Shown: piece after piece, positions 36,674 to 46,550 of the stretch
Position numbering within the stretch: position 1 is the stretch's first letter
Layout: each line of letters starts with the position of its first letter
Assembly (NCBI RefSeq): GCF_900156425.1
Contig: NZ_FTNO01000002.1
Coordinates: 416,125 to 480,124, forward strand
Origin: Haladaptatus litoreus
GTDB taxonomy: Archaea; Halobacteriota; Halobacteria; Halobacteriales; Haladaptataceae
Direction: 5' to 3'
DNA: 64,000 bases
The notes under the pieces: generated by a model
The model's input: only the letters and a program-made list of their open reading frames with translations
Told to the model about the DNA's origin: nothing
Databases searched by the model: none
Translations under genes and position numbers: made by a program

Positions 36674-37012
36674 ATGACTTTCGACCCCGACCAACTCGAA
36701 GCGCGACTGATGAGCCACGGCGTCTACGTCATGTCGCTCGATGCGGACGAAGAGCGAATCGAAATCGAGTACGAGTCGATAAAAGCGGGGAACACGGGCG
36801 CAGTCCCCCATCGGGAAATCGGCCGCGTCATCAACGTGGTTCGTGACTTGGCCGAGAAGCAGAGGGACGTTCGCGGAGAAGTCACCGACCTCGACGGCGA
36901 TCGGGTGGGGAACTGGCGAGCAAAGGCCGAGTGGTTTCGGGAACTCGAAGAAGACGAACTGTCCGAGGTGGATTTTTCGGAGCGAGTAATCGAGAGCATC
37001 CGCGAGGAATAG
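36674..37012 (+). CDS. Small acidic protein, unknown function
   Basis: A 112-residue soluble protein MTFDPDQLEARLMSHGVYVM with a charged second half (VRDLAEKQRDVRGEVTDLDG). It looks conserved-type haloarchaeal, but I cannot name it. The ATG at 36674 has TTTACC about 28 nt upstream; an in-frame ATG at 36653 is the alternative. The twin tatC gene follows after 70 bp on the same strand. Confidence 0.6.
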   Translation: MTFDPDQLEARLMSHGVYVMSLDADEERIEIEYESIKAGNTGAVPHREIGRVINVVRDLAEKQRDVRGEVTDLDGDRVGNWRAKAEWFRELEEDELSEVDFSERVIESIREE

Positions 37013-37082
37013 AAACGACAGACGAGGAAAGTTGATGATTGTGCGAAACGATACTACGTAGTGCGATTACGCGGGGGTTCCA

Positions 37083-38936
37083 ATGGGGGAAGAGAGACTT
37101 CGATTAGAGGGAGTGTTGGGTACTGCGCTCAGGAGCGTACGGTCTGAACTACGAATCGCGTTCGTCGTGGGCGTCGTCGGATTTCTCGCGACGTTTTACG
37201 CCCTCCGACTGTTCATCTGGCCGGAACTTGAGGGGCAACTGCTCGGAACGAAGGCGGTGGTCGTCGCGGTCACACCGTTCGACGTGGTGCTGTTGCAGGC
37301 GAAAATCGGCCTCTTTGCCGGGTTGTTGTTCGCTGGGGGGTGGATTCTGTATCGCTCTCGGGAGCGGTTCGAAGCACGCGGAGTGTCGCTTCCGGGACGA
37401 CGGAAGACGCATTTTCTCGTCGGAATACTGGCCATCGCGCTGTTCGCGGGCGGCGTCGTCTACGCTTACTTCGTCTTCCTCCCGCTACTGTTCGGATTCT
37501 TGATTAGCAACGCGATTATGGCGGGGTTTCAGCCGACCTACTCCATCGTGGATTGGACGCAGTTCGTTTTCCTGCTGGTCTTCGTCCTCGGTCTGACAGC
37601 GGAACTCCCGCTGATTATGGGTGGAGTGGTGTACGCCGACATCGTCTCTCCGGACCTGTTTCGAGAGTACTGGCGACACGCCGTTTTCGCCATCGTCGTC
37701 ATCAGTTCGATGGTAAATGGGTCGCCAGACCCGTTTTCCATGTCCCTCGTGGCGATTCCGATGACGGCGCTGTATTTCGTCGGATTAGGTACCGCAAAAG
37801 TCGTCGGACGAGCAAGCGGTAATCCAAGTTCGCAGGGACGGCGCTCCCAGAGCGCCGTCCCTGCCGAAATCGACCTTTCCGACCTCGATGCGAAGGGGAT
37901 TCGAACCGCACCGCCGGAAGCCTTCGCTACTCTCTCGGAACACGAGGCGCTGGAACTCGCGGACGATGCACTCGATGCAGGAGATTCGAAAAAAGCGGAG
38001 GCGATTCTCGACCGGTTTGATGAACGCGACGAGTCCAGCGGACTCGCCGCGAACGAGGAACAGAACGGCGAGAAGGAGGGAGGAAACGAGAATCCGAACG
38101 TCTCTGGCACGGTCGAACGAACTGCGGGCAGAATGGCCGCGGCGTTCGCCGAAGAGGAGACGACAGAAGACGACATCGGCGGCTACTACTACGACCTGCG
38201 GTTTGTCGTCGGAAGCCTCCGGAGCAAATCATTTCGTATTATTGGAGTTTTCATGGCCGTCGTCGCGCTGGTGTTCACCTATCTCTACCGAGGTGGTATC
38301 GGCGCAATCAAGCGCGATTTCCTGATTCACCTGCCACCGGGGACGCCGACGAGCGAAGTGAACATCGTCCTCCTGCATCCCGTCGAAGCACTCGCGTTCG
38401 AGATGAAGGTCAGCCTCCTCGTCGGCGCCGTGGCAGTACTCCCGCTCATGCTGTACTACGCGTGGCCGGCCATCGAAACGCGGGAACTGGCGCGCGCCAA
38501 CCGAAACGTGTTCTTCGTCTGGGCTGGCGTCCTCGCCCTTGGACTCCTCGGCGGGAGTTTCGTCGGCTATCGGTTCGTCGCGCCGAACGTGATGTCGTAC
38601 CTCGTCGCCGACGCGCTAGCCGCGGACATGATAATCGCGTACCGAACCGCCGCGTTCTTCTGGTTGGTCTTCGCCACGACCGTCGGCGTCGGCCTCTGGA
38701 TCGAAGTGCCGGTGACGATGCTGCTGTTCCACCACGGCGGTGTCGTCCGCTATCGAACCATGCGAACCTACTGGCGGCAGGTCGCGGTCGGCGTGCTGGT
38801 CGTCTCTTCGCTTCTGCCAGGTGGCGTGCTGTTGATGGTCAGCGTCGGATTCGCGGTCATGCTGGCGTACTGGGTCGGTTTGGGGGCGCTCTGGGTCGAT
38901 TCGCTCGGCGAGCGATTGGTTCGGGCGACCACCTGA
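37083..38936 (+). CDS. tatC: Twin TatC fusion (TatCt-like), Sec-independent translocase
   Basis: A 617-residue protein with two TatC domains: residues about 10-235 and 375-610, each with about six or seven helices, joined by a ~135-residue acidic linker. Each half keeps the conserved Glu of the Tat substrate-binding site ([13 protein letters not shown] and [12 protein letters not shown]). Fused TatC proteins (TatCt) are known in haloarchaea, where Tat is the main export path; the amylase at 33234 is a likely client. It appears shorter and more diverged than the TatCt I recall. The linker contains a perfect 33-nt inverted repeat in frame. Confidence 0.88.
   Translation: MGEERLRLEGVLGTALRSVRSELRIAFVVGVVGFLATFYALRLFIWPELEGQLLGTKAVVVAVTPFDVVLLQAKIGLFAGLLFAGGWILYRSRERFEARGVSLPGRRKTHFLVGILAIALFAGGVVYAYFVFLPLLFGFLISNAIMAGFQPTYSIVDWTQFVFLLVFVLGLTAELPLIMGGVVYADIVSPDLFREYWRHAVFAIVVISSMVNGSPDPFSMSLVAIPMTALYFVGLGTAKVVGRASGNPSSQGRRSQSAVPAEIDLSDLDAKGIRTAPPEAFATLSEHEALELADDALDAGDSKKAEAILDRFDERDESSGLAANEEQNGEKEGGNENPNVSGTVERTAGRMAAAFAEEETTEDDIGGYYYDLRFVVGSLRSKSFRIIGVFMAVVALVFTYLYRGGIGAIKRDFLIHLPPGTPTSEVNIVLLHPVEALAFEMKVSLLVGAVAVLPLMLYYAWPAIETRELARANRNVFFVWAGVLALGLLGGSFVGYRFVAPNVMSYLVADALAADMIIAYRTAAFFWLVFATTVGVGLWIEVPVTMLLFHHGGVVRYRTMRTYWRQVAVGVLVVSSLLPGGVLLMVSVGFAVMLAYWVGLGALWVDSLGERLVRATT
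37832..37864. repeat. 33-nt perfect inverted repeat in tatC linker
   Basis: Arms GCAGGGACGGCGCTC (37832-37846) and GAGCGCCGTCCCTGC (37850-37864), 15 bp each with a 3-nt loop. The unit is 33 nt, a multiple of three, and lies at about residues 250-261 in the poorly conserved linker, so it could be an in-frame insertion. Confidence 0.85.
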
Positions 38937-38970
38937 GCGTCATCCGAACATCGTCATATTCAGAAACCCA

Positions 38971-38976
38971 TTTACT
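38971..38976 (+). promoter_or_regulatory. TATA element for argS
   Basis: TTTACT lies about 26 nt before the argS ATG at 38999, supporting this start and a leaderless mRNA. Confidence 0.45.
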
Positions 38977-38998
38977 GGCGCACCAGAAACCAGTGGGT

Positions 38999-40750
38999 AT
39001 GTTCCTGACGTTCAGGGAGGAAGTCGAAGACGCCCTTCACGGGGCGCTCTCGTCCCTTTCGCTCCCAACTGATGACCTCGGAATCGAAACACCCCCGGAG
39101 GGTGTAGACGCCGTCCTCGCCTCCAGCGCGGCGTTCCGACTCGCCGGGGAAGTCGGCGCACCGCCGCCGAAAGTCGCGGTTGACATCGCAGAAGAAATCG
39201 ACGCAAGCGAGTTCGACTACATCGCCGAGGCCACGCCACAAGGTCCCTACGTCAACTTCCTGCCGAGTGGTGCGTACTACGATGAGACGGTCACCGCGGG
39301 ACAGGACGATGAATACGGTCGTCTGGAATCGACCGGCGACAAAGTCGTTGTCGAACACACCAGCGCGAACCCGACCGGCCCGGTTCACGTCGGGCGCGCC
39401 CGCAACCCGATTACGGGGGACGCAGTCGCGCGAATTTTGGACTTCGCTGGCAACGACGTTGACCGCCACTACTACGTCAACGACGCTGGCCGACAAATCG
39501 CGGTGTTCACGTGGGCCTACGAAACGTTTGATGAGGACGACCTGCCGAAACCGGAGCGCGAACGTGCCGATTACGACCTTGTGCGCTACTACCGCAAAGG
39601 AAATTCGTATCTCGAAGAGGCAGACCCCGAAGCCGTGGAGAAGGCCGAAACCGAGATTCAGTCCATCCTGCAAGGACTCGAAGAAGGCGACGAGGCGACC
39701 TACGAGCGCGTCAGCGAAGTGGTCGATACCGTCCTCTCGGGCATGCGAGTCACGCTAGACCGCTTGCCCGCGGAGTTCGACGAGTTCGTCAAGGAAACCC
39801 GGTTCATGTTCGACGGGAGCACGGACGATGTGGTTTCCCGCCTCAAAGAGAGCGAATATTCGGTGTACGAGGAAGACGCGTGGCAACTCGACCTCTCGGA
39901 GTTCGGCTTCGAGAAGAACCTCGTCTTCCTACGCTCGGACGACACGAGTCTGTACACGACCCGCGACTTAGCCCACCACGAGTGGAAACTGGACAACTAC
40001 GACCGCGCCGTGACGGTCATCGGCGAAGACCACAAACTACAGGCCGAGCAACTCGCGCAGGCACTCGAAATCCTCGGCAACGACACCGAAAACCTGACCG
40101 CGTTCCACTACTCGTGGGTTAACCTCCCCGAGGGTGGAATGAGTACTCGCGAGGGAACCGGCATCGACATGGACGACCTGCTCGACGAGGCCGAAAAGCG
40201 CGCCCGCGAGGAGGTCGAAAAGCGCATGGACACCCGCATCCGTGACGACGACCTCACCGAGGCGGACGTAGACCGCATCGCCCGACAGGTCGGAATCGGC
40301 GCAGTGCGCTACGACATCATCTCGAAACAGCCGACGAAAACCATCACGTTCGAATGGGAGCGCGCGTTGGATTTCGAGGCTCAGAGCGCACCATACGTCC
40401 AGTACGTCCACGCACGAACCTGCGGAATCATCGAAGAGGCGGGGGGAGAAGTTCCAACCGAAATCGACCCGTCGCTTCTCGACAGCGACGCGGAGCAGGA
40501 ACTTATCGAAGTCGTCGCGCGCTTCCCTCACGTCATCGAGGAGGCCGCGGACGACCTCGAACCGCACGCCGTCGCGACCTACACGCGCCAGTTCGCGGAG
40601 ACGTTCAACACGTTCTACCGCGAATGTCCGGTTCTCACCGCCGAGGACGACGACCTGCGCGATGCTCGCCTCGCGCTCGTCGCCGCATCGAAACACACCA
40701 TCGCGAACGCGCTGAACGTCATCGGCATCGAAGCGCCGGAGTCGATGTAG
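38999..40750 (+). CDS. argS: Arginyl-tRNA synthetase
   Basis: A 583-residue class I synthetase. The HIGH-type motif is in [15 protein letters not shown], the KMSKS-equivalent is GGMSTREGT, and the C-terminal anticodon-binding helices ([20 protein letters not shown]) are present. The N-terminal domain matches the ArgS-specific additional domain. The start was set at 38999 ([20 protein letters not shown]); a much longer frame upstream overlaps tatC. Confidence 0.97.
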   Translation: MFLTFREEVEDALHGALSSLSLPTDDLGIETPPEGVDAVLASSAAFRLAGEVGAPPPKVAVDIAEEIDASEFDYIAEATPQGPYVNFLPSGAYYDETVTAGQDDEYGRLESTGDKVVVEHTSANPTGPVHVGRARNPITGDAVARILDFAGNDVDRHYYVNDAGRQIAVFTWAYETFDEDDLPKPERERADYDLVRYYRKGNSYLEEADPEAVEKAETEIQSILQGLEEGDEATYERVSEVVDTVLSGMRVTLDRLPAEFDEFVKETRFMFDGSTDDVVSRLKESEYSVYEEDAWQLDLSEFGFEKNLVFLRSDDTSLYTTRDLAHHEWKLDNYDRAVTVIGEDHKLQAEQLAQALEILGNDTENLTAFHYSWVNLPEGGMSTREGTGIDMDDLLDEAEKRAREEVEKRMDTRIRDDDLTEADVDRIARQVGIGAVRYDIISKQPTKTITFEWERALDFEAQSAPYVQYVHARTCGIIEEAGGEVPTEIDPSLLDSDAEQELIEVVARFPHVIEEAADDLEPHAVATYTRQFAETFNTFYRECPVLTAEDDDLRDARLALVAASKHTIANALNVIGIEAPESM

Positions 40751-40872
40751 AGAACTCGGAGGCTGGCGAACAAATCACCGCCCACGAACAGTATCGCACC
40801 CGCTCCAAACCCGAGTGTCAGCAGTACGAACAGCGCTATCCACCACAACGGAACCGAACCCTCTTCCGCCAT
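40615..40872 (-). CDS. Possible small membrane protein, antisense overlap with argS end
   Basis: An 85-residue frame starting [20 protein letters not shown] with one clear transmembrane helix (to about residue 34) and a Gly-rich turn. Its 3' part runs antisense through the last 136 bases of argS, which makes the C-terminus doubtful. AATAACC lies about 30-36 nt upstream of the ATG. It sits just downstream of the MinD4-like gene on the same strand. It may be a genuine microprotein with a longer tail or a chance frame. Confidence 0.35.
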   Translation of the reverse strand: MAEEGSVPLWWIALFVLLTLGFGAGAILFVGGDLFASLRVLYIDSGASMPMTFSAFAMVCFDAATSARRASRRSSSSAVRTGHSR

Positions 40873-40915
40873 TCTGTATCCGAAGACCACGGCAGGACAC
40901 TTGGTTATTGTCGCA

Positions 40916-42493
40916 CTACCGGAACAAAGAACCGATTCGACCGAACAGGCCGTTTTTCTCCTCGTCCTCTTCCTCGGAATCCACTTCATCTTCGTCGTTC
41001 AGGTGCGGCCGAACCGGTTCGTCCTGAAACGGAACCGCGTCGATGTCCTCGTTCTCGGGTTCCGCTTCGACGATTTCGTCCGGTAAGTCGGAGGAGTCCT
41101 CCGGAGTTTCGTCCAAAATGTCGGCGTTCGAGTCGCCGTCCCCCGCAGTCGGAATAGATTCGTCTGGAGTCGATTCAGACTCGTTCGCAGTCGGTTCAGA
41201 GTCGTTCGCAGTCGAATCGGGGTCAGTCGTCGTTGGATTTCTTTCCTCAGTCGATTGCTGGCTCGGGTTTTCGGGGTCTTCTGTGGAGTCGGCGAGAACG
41301 GTGTTGGGCTCGTTTTCCTGATTGCCGTCGACAACGTCGTCTTCGTCGTCCGCATCGTCGGTAAATGGTGCCTGAAGGTCGTCGTCCGGGGCGTCGTCCA
41401 GTTCGTCAAAGCTTTTCTCAAACGCCGGTTCGTCATCGGATCCGGACGACGGTTCGGCGACCGCCGAACCGTCGTCCGGAACTGCTTCGACAGTCGGTTC
41501 GCCGTCCTCGGTCTGGTCGCCGGTTTTGATGACGCGCCTGTCGATGAGGTCGTGAACCGGGTCGGTACCGGGCGCAGAATCAGCGTTGGGGTCTGAGCCG
41601 CCCTGTTCGGCAGTCGGTGGTGAATCCGGCCCAGTCGGTGGCGAATCTGGGTGCTCGGACTCCACGGAGTCAGTGTCTTTTCGTTCGGCACGTTCGAATT
41701 CAGACTGCGCCGACTCCTCGTCTTCGAACATCGAGTCGGAGGATTTCGTCGAGTTCGGTTCCCCGGAGAGTTCCGGGGTGTCCGTCTCGCCGGTGAGAAT
41801 GTCGGCGAGTTCGCGGTACGCAGTCGCGGCGGGCGAGGTCGGTGCGAACACGGCCAGCGGTCGGCCCGCGTCGATTCCCATCGGAACCGTCTCGTCGTCG
41901 GGAACCACGGTGAGAACGTCCGTGTCGAGGGTTCCTTCTACATCGTCCGCGTTCAGAATGTCGTTGCTTCGATGAGTGAGAACTGCACCACGAACGGTTC
42001 CTTCGACGCGGGCGGTAAGTTCCGCGGTTTTGGCGGTGTCGCGCACCGCGGCAACGTCCGGCGTAGTGACGAGAAGAACGCCGTCAGAGAGCGAGAGCGG
42101 AAGAATCGTATCGTAGCTGATGCCTGCGCCAGTGTCGAGCAGGACGTACTCGTACTCCTCGCGCAGTTGGGCGACGACCTGCTGTAATTTCGCCGTTTGT
42201 GACTGTGCGAAGGCGTGAATATCCGTACTACTCGGAAGCACGTGGATGTCTCCCGGCGCTTCGTAAATCGAATCCTCGATGGTCGCCTCGCCTGCGAGCA
42301 CCTCGTGGAGCGTCGAATCCGTCTGTTCGAAATCGAGATAGCTCTCGACGTTCGCCATTCCGAGGTCGGTGTCCACAACGATTACCTCGTGTTTCGCCGA
42401 CGCGAGCATCGCGCCGAGGTTGATTGCGGTCGTCGTCTTCCCCACACCTCCCTTCCCGCTTGCAACCGCGTATACTGTCCCGGTCATGGTCAT
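40916..42493 (-). CDS. MinD4-like ParA/MinD ATPase with long acidic tail
   Basis: A 525-residue protein. The first ~240 residues are a ParA/MinD ATPase: deviant Walker A GKGGVGKTT near residue 14, then VDTDLGMANVESYLDFEQTD and LLDTGAGISYDTILPLSLSD. The remainder is a ~270-residue low-complexity acidic tail with Asp/Glu/Ser/Pro-rich repeats. The last residues, KNGLFGRIGSLFR, look like a short amphipathic membrane-binding helix. MinD with a long tail matches haloarchaeal MinD4, which oscillates and positions motility and chemosensory machinery in Haloferax. A TTTATATA element is centred 28 nt before the ATG at 42493; Met3 at 42487 is the alternative start. Confidence 0.85.
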   Translation of the reverse strand: MTMTGTVYAVASGKGGVGKTTTAINLGAMLASAKHEVIVVDTDLGMANVESYLDFEQTDSTLHEVLAGEATIEDSIYEAPGDIHVLPSSTDIHAFAQSQTAKLQQVVAQLREEYEYVLLDTGAGISYDTILPLSLSDGVLLVTTPDVAAVRDTAKTAELTARVEGTVRGAVLTHRSNDILNADDVEGTLDTDVLTVVPDDETVPMGIDAGRPLAVFAPTSPAATAYRELADILTGETDTPELSGEPNSTKSSDSMFEDEESAQSEFERAERKDTDSVESEHPDSPPTGPDSPPTAEQGGSDPNADSAPGTDPVHDLIDRRVIKTGDQTEDGEPTVEAVPDDGSAVAEPSSGSDDEPAFEKSFDELDDAPDDDLQAPFTDDADDEDDVVDGNQENEPNTVLADSTEDPENPSQQSTEERNPTTTDPDSTANDSEPTANESESTPDESIPTAGDGDSNADILDETPEDSSDLPDEIVEAEPENEDIDAVPFQDEPVRPHLNDEDEVDSEEEDEEKNGLFGRIGSLFR

Positions 42494-42515
42494 TACGTCA
42501 AACCGAACAACAGCA

Positions 42516-42527
42516 CGTATATAAACC
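42516..42527 (-). promoter_or_regulatory. TATA element for MinD4-like gene
   Basis: GGTTTATATACG on the minus strand, centred about 28 nt before the ATG at 42493. It is one of the clearest TATA elements in the window and supports a leaderless mRNA. Confidence 0.6.
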
Positions 42528-42597
42528 TAGTCCGTTGGCGGGACGAAACGATTGTCCATTGCGACAACGATAGGAGGATTCAGTCGTAAGACGACGC

Positions 42598-43392
42598 ATG
42601 AACGAACCGGGCATCGACGTGCTGATGAATCAGGCGACGGTGCAACGTCGTATCGACTCGGGGAAGGTACCCGACTGGGGCGTCGCACATTACGAGAGCT
42701 TTCGTGACGGCCTGCTCGGCGAGCGAAACGACGCGCCGTTTCCGTGCTACTTCGGTATCGAAACCGAGCGAGAGGGTGATGGTCTGTACTCCTTCTGTTC
42801 CTCGATGACCGACAAAGACGCGCTTCTCGCGCTCGGCGACACCATCATCGAATATCTCGACATCTACGAAGACCACGCCGAGCGCGCACCCCTGACGGTG
42901 TTTTTCGAACCGCCGGAGGAGTCGCTAGACGAGTCCGGCTATCACGAAGCGCTGTGGCACATCCTCCAATTTCTGCACGTTCACGACCCGGAACCGTGGC
43001 CGGAGGGGATTCCGACCAATCCCGACGACGAACGCTGGGAGTTCTGTTTCGGCGGTGAACCGATGTTTCCGACCTGTCGGGCACCGTTCTACGAGGACAG
43101 AAAGAGTCGATACTGCCCAGTCGGATTGGAAATCACGTTCCAACCGCGCTCCCTGTTCGAGGGCGTGACAGCGGACACGCAGGCAGGGCAGACCGCTCGG
43201 AAGGTCATTCAGGAGCGAATGAAGGACTACGACGGCGTCTGCCCGCACGCAGACCTCGGCGATTGGGGCGTTGAGGGTGACCGCGAATGGGTGCAGTATC
43301 TGTTCTCGGAAGACGAACAAAAATCGCCGGACGAATGTCCGATTCGAATCACTCGTGAACACCCGAAAAGTACCTTCCTCATCGACGCATGA
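42598..43392 (+). CDS. YqcI/YcgG-family protein (possible heme-dependent N-hydroxylase)
   Basis: A 264-residue protein with family signatures [40 protein letters not shown] and [19 protein letters not shown]. This is the YqcI/YcgG family, to which the heme-dependent N-hydroxylase GntA of guanitoxin biosynthesis belongs. The substrate here is unknown. It ends with a 4-base overlap into an isochorismatase-like hydrolase, so the pair is coupled. It is divergent from the MinD4-like gene. No classical heme motif can be pointed to. Confidence 0.82.
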   Translation: MNEPGIDVLMNQATVQRRIDSGKVPDWGVAHYESFRDGLLGERNDAPFPCYFGIETEREGDGLYSFCSSMTDKDALLALGDTIIEYLDIYEDHAERAPLTVFFEPPEESLDESGYHEALWHILQFLHVHDPEPWPEGIPTNPDDERWEFCFGGEPMFPTCRAPFYEDRKSRYCPVGLEITFQPRSLFEGVTADTQAGQTARKVIQERMKDYDGVCPHADLGDWGVEGDREWVQYLFSEDEQKSPDECPIRITREHPKSTFLIDA

Positions 43393-43970
43393 GCCTCGAA
43401 TTGCCATCCGACATCGACCTCTCTGACGCCGTCTTGCTCGCCATCGACTTCCAGCAGGGATTTCGAGATGATTCGTGGGGAGCGCGAAACAATCCCGAGG
43501 CAGAAGAACGTGCGAACGAACTGCTCGTCGCGTGGCGGGATTCTGGCCGTCCCGTCGTTCACGTCCGCCACGATTCGCAGGAAGAAAGTTCCCCACTCCG
43601 CGGCGACAGCGACGGATTCGCATTCCTTCCGGAGATGGAACCGGAGGAAGACGAACCGGTGTTCGAAAAGGAAGTCAACAGTGCCTTCATCGGCACCGAC
43701 CTCGAATCGTGGCTCCGCGAGGGCGGGTACGAAACCCTCGTCGTGGTCGGGTTGACCACCGACCACTGCGTTTCCACGAGTACCAGAATGGCCGAAAACC
43801 TCGGCTTTCGGCCAATCGTCGTGTCCGATGCAACCGCAACCTTCGACCGTATTTCGCCGGACGGAACCGAAATCGACGCCGAAACGAATCATCAGGTCGC
43901 ACTCGCACATCTTCGTGGTGAGTTCGCTACGATTGCGGAGGCCGACGAGATACTGCAGGCGATACGCTGA
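43389..43970 (+). CDS. Isochorismatase-like cysteine hydrolase
   Basis: A 193-residue hydrolase with the Asp-Lys-Cys triad visible: AIDFQQGF (Asp19), [14 protein letters not shown] (Lys) and [15 protein letters not shown] (Cys). The family hydrolyses amides or vinyl ethers of small molecules (nicotinamidase, isochorismatase and others). Translational coupling with the YqcI/YcgG gene suggests both act on the same small molecule. Specificity is not deducible. Confidence 0.9.
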   Translation: MSLELPSDIDLSDAVLLAIDFQQGFRDDSWGARNNPEAEERANELLVAWRDSGRPVVHVRHDSQEESSPLRGDSDGFAFLPEMEPEEDEPVFEKEVNSAFIGTDLESWLREGGYETLVVVGLTTDHCVSTSTRMAENLGFRPIVVSDATATFDRISPDGTEIDAETNHQVALAHLRGEFATIAEADEILQAIR

Positions 43971-44055
43971 GCCGTTCGAATCGGCAGAAACATCGGTAGC
44001 AACTCGCACGCAAGGTCAAAGGTTACTTACCAGTTGGGGCGGCTAGAAGGGAGTA

Positions 44056-45297
44056 ATGAGCCAGCAGGAGGAAGGACAGTCCGATAGGAAACGATACGAG
44101 TTCCAGAAGGTCATCGAAGACCTAAAACAGTACGAAGGCTCTGGGACGCAACTCGTTACCATCTACATCCCATCGGACAAACAAATCAGCGACGTGGTCG
44201 CGCACGTCACGCAGGAGCACAGTGAAGCGAGCAACATCAAGTCGAAACAGACGCGAACCAATGTGCAGGACGCACTTACGTCCATCAAAGACCGTCTGCG
44301 GTACTACGATACGTTCCCGCCGGACAACGGTATCGTCATCTTCAGCGGGGCGATTAACTCCGGCGGCGGCCAGACCACCATGGTCACCAAAGCGTTGGAG
44401 GACCCACCGGAACCGGTCGAATCGTTCCGGTATCACTGCGACTCCGAGTTCCTCACCGAACCGCTTGAGGAGATGCTCGGCGACAAAGGCCTGTACGGTC
44501 TGGTCGTCCTCGACCGACGCGAGGCCAACGTCGGGTGGCTGAAAGGCAAACGGGTCGAACCGGTCAAATCCGCCTCGTCGCTCGTGCCGGGCAAGCAGAG
44601 GAAAGGTGGCCAGTCCGCCCAGCGTTTCGCCCGCCTTCGACTGGAAGCCATCGACAACTTCTATCAGGAGGTTGCAGGGATGGCGAACGACCTGTTCGTT
44701 CCGAAACGACACGACATGGACGGCATTCTCGTTGGTGGCCCGTCGCCAACGAAGGACGAGTTCTTGGACGGCGGCTACCTCCACCACGAACTACAGGATA
44801 TGGTTCTCGGGAAGTTCGACGTCTCCTACACCGACGAATCCGGACTCTACGACATCGTAGACGCCGCGTCGGAGACGCTGGCCGACGCGGAGGTGATGAA
44901 GGACAAACAAGAGATGGAGACGTTCTTCAAGGAACTCCACGAGGGTGACCTCGCGACCTACGGGTTCGAACCGACGCGGAAGAACCTCGTGATGGGGTCG
45001 GTAGACCGCCTGCTCCTCTCCGAAGACCTCCGCAAAGACGTGGTCGTCTTCGACTGTGGCGACAAGGAGGAGTACGAGTTCATCGACCGCCGCAAGAACA
45101 CGCCGGAACACACCTGCGGCGACGGGTCGGACGCCGAACTGGTGGAACGCGAAGACGCCATCGAGTATCTGATGACCCTCGCCGAACAGCGCGGCACCGA
45201 GACGAAGTTCATCAGCACAGACTTCGAGAAAGGCGAACAACTGCTGAACGCTTTCGGCGGCGTCGCTGGCATCCTTCGCTACTCGACCGGCGTGTAA
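44056..45297 (+). CDS. prf1: Peptide chain release factor aRF1
   Basis: A 413-residue release factor. NIKS in EASNIKSKQTRTNVQ is the stop-codon reading motif, and GGQ in KQRKGGQSAQRFARLR is the peptidyl-tRNA hydrolysis motif. A haloarchaeal zinc-like segment CGDKEEYEF is in the C domain. Family-normal length. A TATA-like TTACTT sits about 29 nt before the ATG. Confidence 0.97.
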   Translation: MSQQEEGQSDRKRYEFQKVIEDLKQYEGSGTQLVTIYIPSDKQISDVVAHVTQEHSEASNIKSKQTRTNVQDALTSIKDRLRYYDTFPPDNGIVIFSGAINSGGGQTTMVTKALEDPPEPVESFRYHCDSEFLTEPLEEMLGDKGLYGLVVLDRREANVGWLKGKRVEPVKSASSLVPGKQRKGGQSAQRFARLRLEAIDNFYQEVAGMANDLFVPKRHDMDGILVGGPSPTKDEFLDGGYLHHELQDMVLGKFDVSYTDESGLYDIVDAASETLADAEVMKDKQEMETFFKELHEGDLATYGFEPTRKNLVMGSVDRLLLSEDLRKDVVVFDCGDKEEYEFIDRRKNTPEHTCGDGSDAELVEREDAIEYLMTLAEQRGTETKFISTDFEKGEQLLNAFGGVAGILRYSTGV

Positions 45298-45348
45298 GCC
45301 GGGTCGTCCTTCCATTTCTGCATTCTGTTTCTGCTTCGGCGACTCGTC

Positions 45349-46188
45349 TCACTCGTCGTTCGACCGCTTGTTTCGCCCTTTCGGCATCGTAGAGTAGTGC
45401 ATCGTCACGTCGACGTCCGGTCTATCGCTCTGCATGGTCGAAAACGCGGTGCTAACGCCCATATCCGGACGATTTTCCGGCATTGTCGATTTGGCGGTGA
45501 CGCTTTCTGCCGCGGATTCGCTTTCGCCACCGGAACCCAGTTCGCTCTGTTCTATCTGCTCTTTGAGTTGGTCACGAGCCGTATCGATTTTTTCGCGGAA
45601 CTCTTCTGCGTTCTCCGCCAGTTCGGATTGGAGTTTTCCTTCGGTGGCCTCCGACGCCATTTCGGTTTTCTCCTTGGTCGATTCGACAAGATCCGAATCG
45701 TCTTCGTCGCCGTTGGAATCGTCACTACCGAGAACGTCGGATAGCCCCTTTCCCTCCTCCCACAAGTTCTGCATCTCTTCGGAACTCCAGAACTCGCGAA
45801 AGTCGATGGCTTTCATCAGCGCCTTGTAGTCGATTGCTTTCCGGAGATTTCCGCTCTCGACCGCCTCAGGTACGTCGGAGAGTTCTATCACGTCCGGAAG
45901 TTCAGAAACGTCCACCGTTTTGAGAAACGATTCCGAATCGAACGAATCGAGTACGTCCTGTCCATCGTCGAGGACTGACCAGAGGTCGTCCGCCGCGCTC
46001 GTCACCTCGTTGAACGATTCGGCGGATTCGAAGACCGTTTCGAGATGTTCGATGGCAGTTCGCACTCGTTCCGCGAACTCCGTGAACGAACTGTCGTCGG
46101 GTTCGTCCGTGACGGCTCGTTTGCTCTCGAACTCCGTCAATGACTGTTCTAACTCGTCGGCGGTTTCGGTGAGTTGTTCGTTGGACAT
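45349..46188 (-). CDS. Acidic protein with C-terminal STM repeats, unknown function
   Basis: A 279-residue protein with no recognised family. The N-terminal ~100 residues are charged helices, the middle (about 75-125) has a repeated DFREFWSSEEMQNLWEE-like amphipathic segment, then an Asp/Ser-rich linker and a coiled coil (TEGKLQSELAENAEEFREKI). The C-terminus contains a 16-residue repeat: STMPENRPDMGVSTAF, STMQSDRPDVDVTMHY, STMPKGR. It starts MSNEQLTETADELEQSLTEF at 46186-46188. Divergent from the three-gene acidic cluster across 341 bp; a shared role is inference. Confidence 0.75.
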   Translation of the reverse strand: MSNEQLTETADELEQSLTEFESKRAVTDEPDDSSFTEFAERVRTAIEHLETVFESAESFNEVTSAADDLWSVLDDGQDVLDSFDSESFLKTVDVSELPDVIELSDVPEAVESGNLRKAIDYKALMKAIDFREFWSSEEMQNLWEEGKGLSDVLGSDDSNGDEDDSDLVESTKEKTEMASEATEGKLQSELAENAEEFREKIDTARDQLKEQIEQSELGSGGESESAAESVTAKSTMPENRPDMGVSTAFSTMQSDRPDVDVTMHYSTMPKGRNKRSNDE

Positions 46189-46529
46189 CGTAATCACGGG
46201 ATTTCAGGGAATCTCGACGCGGGTGCCGGACTACCGGTGCGTTCGGAATGTCACGAACATCTAGTCGGAGCCCCCACCCCGAGTCCGTCTCCGGAGGGAC
46301 GAGATGAATGAATATAAATTGATTGCTAGGTTTGAAATCCCGCTGCCATCTATTTCGGACTATAGAAAACCGTATTTTCGACGGATGTCCGAAATCGTCG
46401 TTCGAATGGGTTTGAAGGATGAAACACTGCAAAACAACGTGGTGCAGTAGATTTACGCGTAGTTCCCTCTCACACAATTGTAATATCAGATAGATACGGC
46501 AATTCAATGATGGTGGACGTTAATGAGCA
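46189..46529. promoter_or_regulatory. 341-bp divergent intergenic region with candidate promoter and leader ORF
   Basis: No full gene. On the plus strand GTAATATC (about 46479-46486) is about 25 nt before an ATG at 46507 that opens an 8-codon leader ORF (MMVDVNEQ) whose TGA overlaps a GTG at 46530, in frame with the next gene. The other half contains A/T-rich DNA suitable for the minus-strand promoter. Confidence 0.4.
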
Positions 46530-46550
46530 GTGACGCCGTTGTTTCAGCAA

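Noticed and set aside
41043-41700. Tandem short repeats in the tail of the MinD4-like gene
   Set aside because: They encode low-complexity Ser/Thr/Glu/Asn sequence of a disordered tail; not a CRISPR or independent repeat element.
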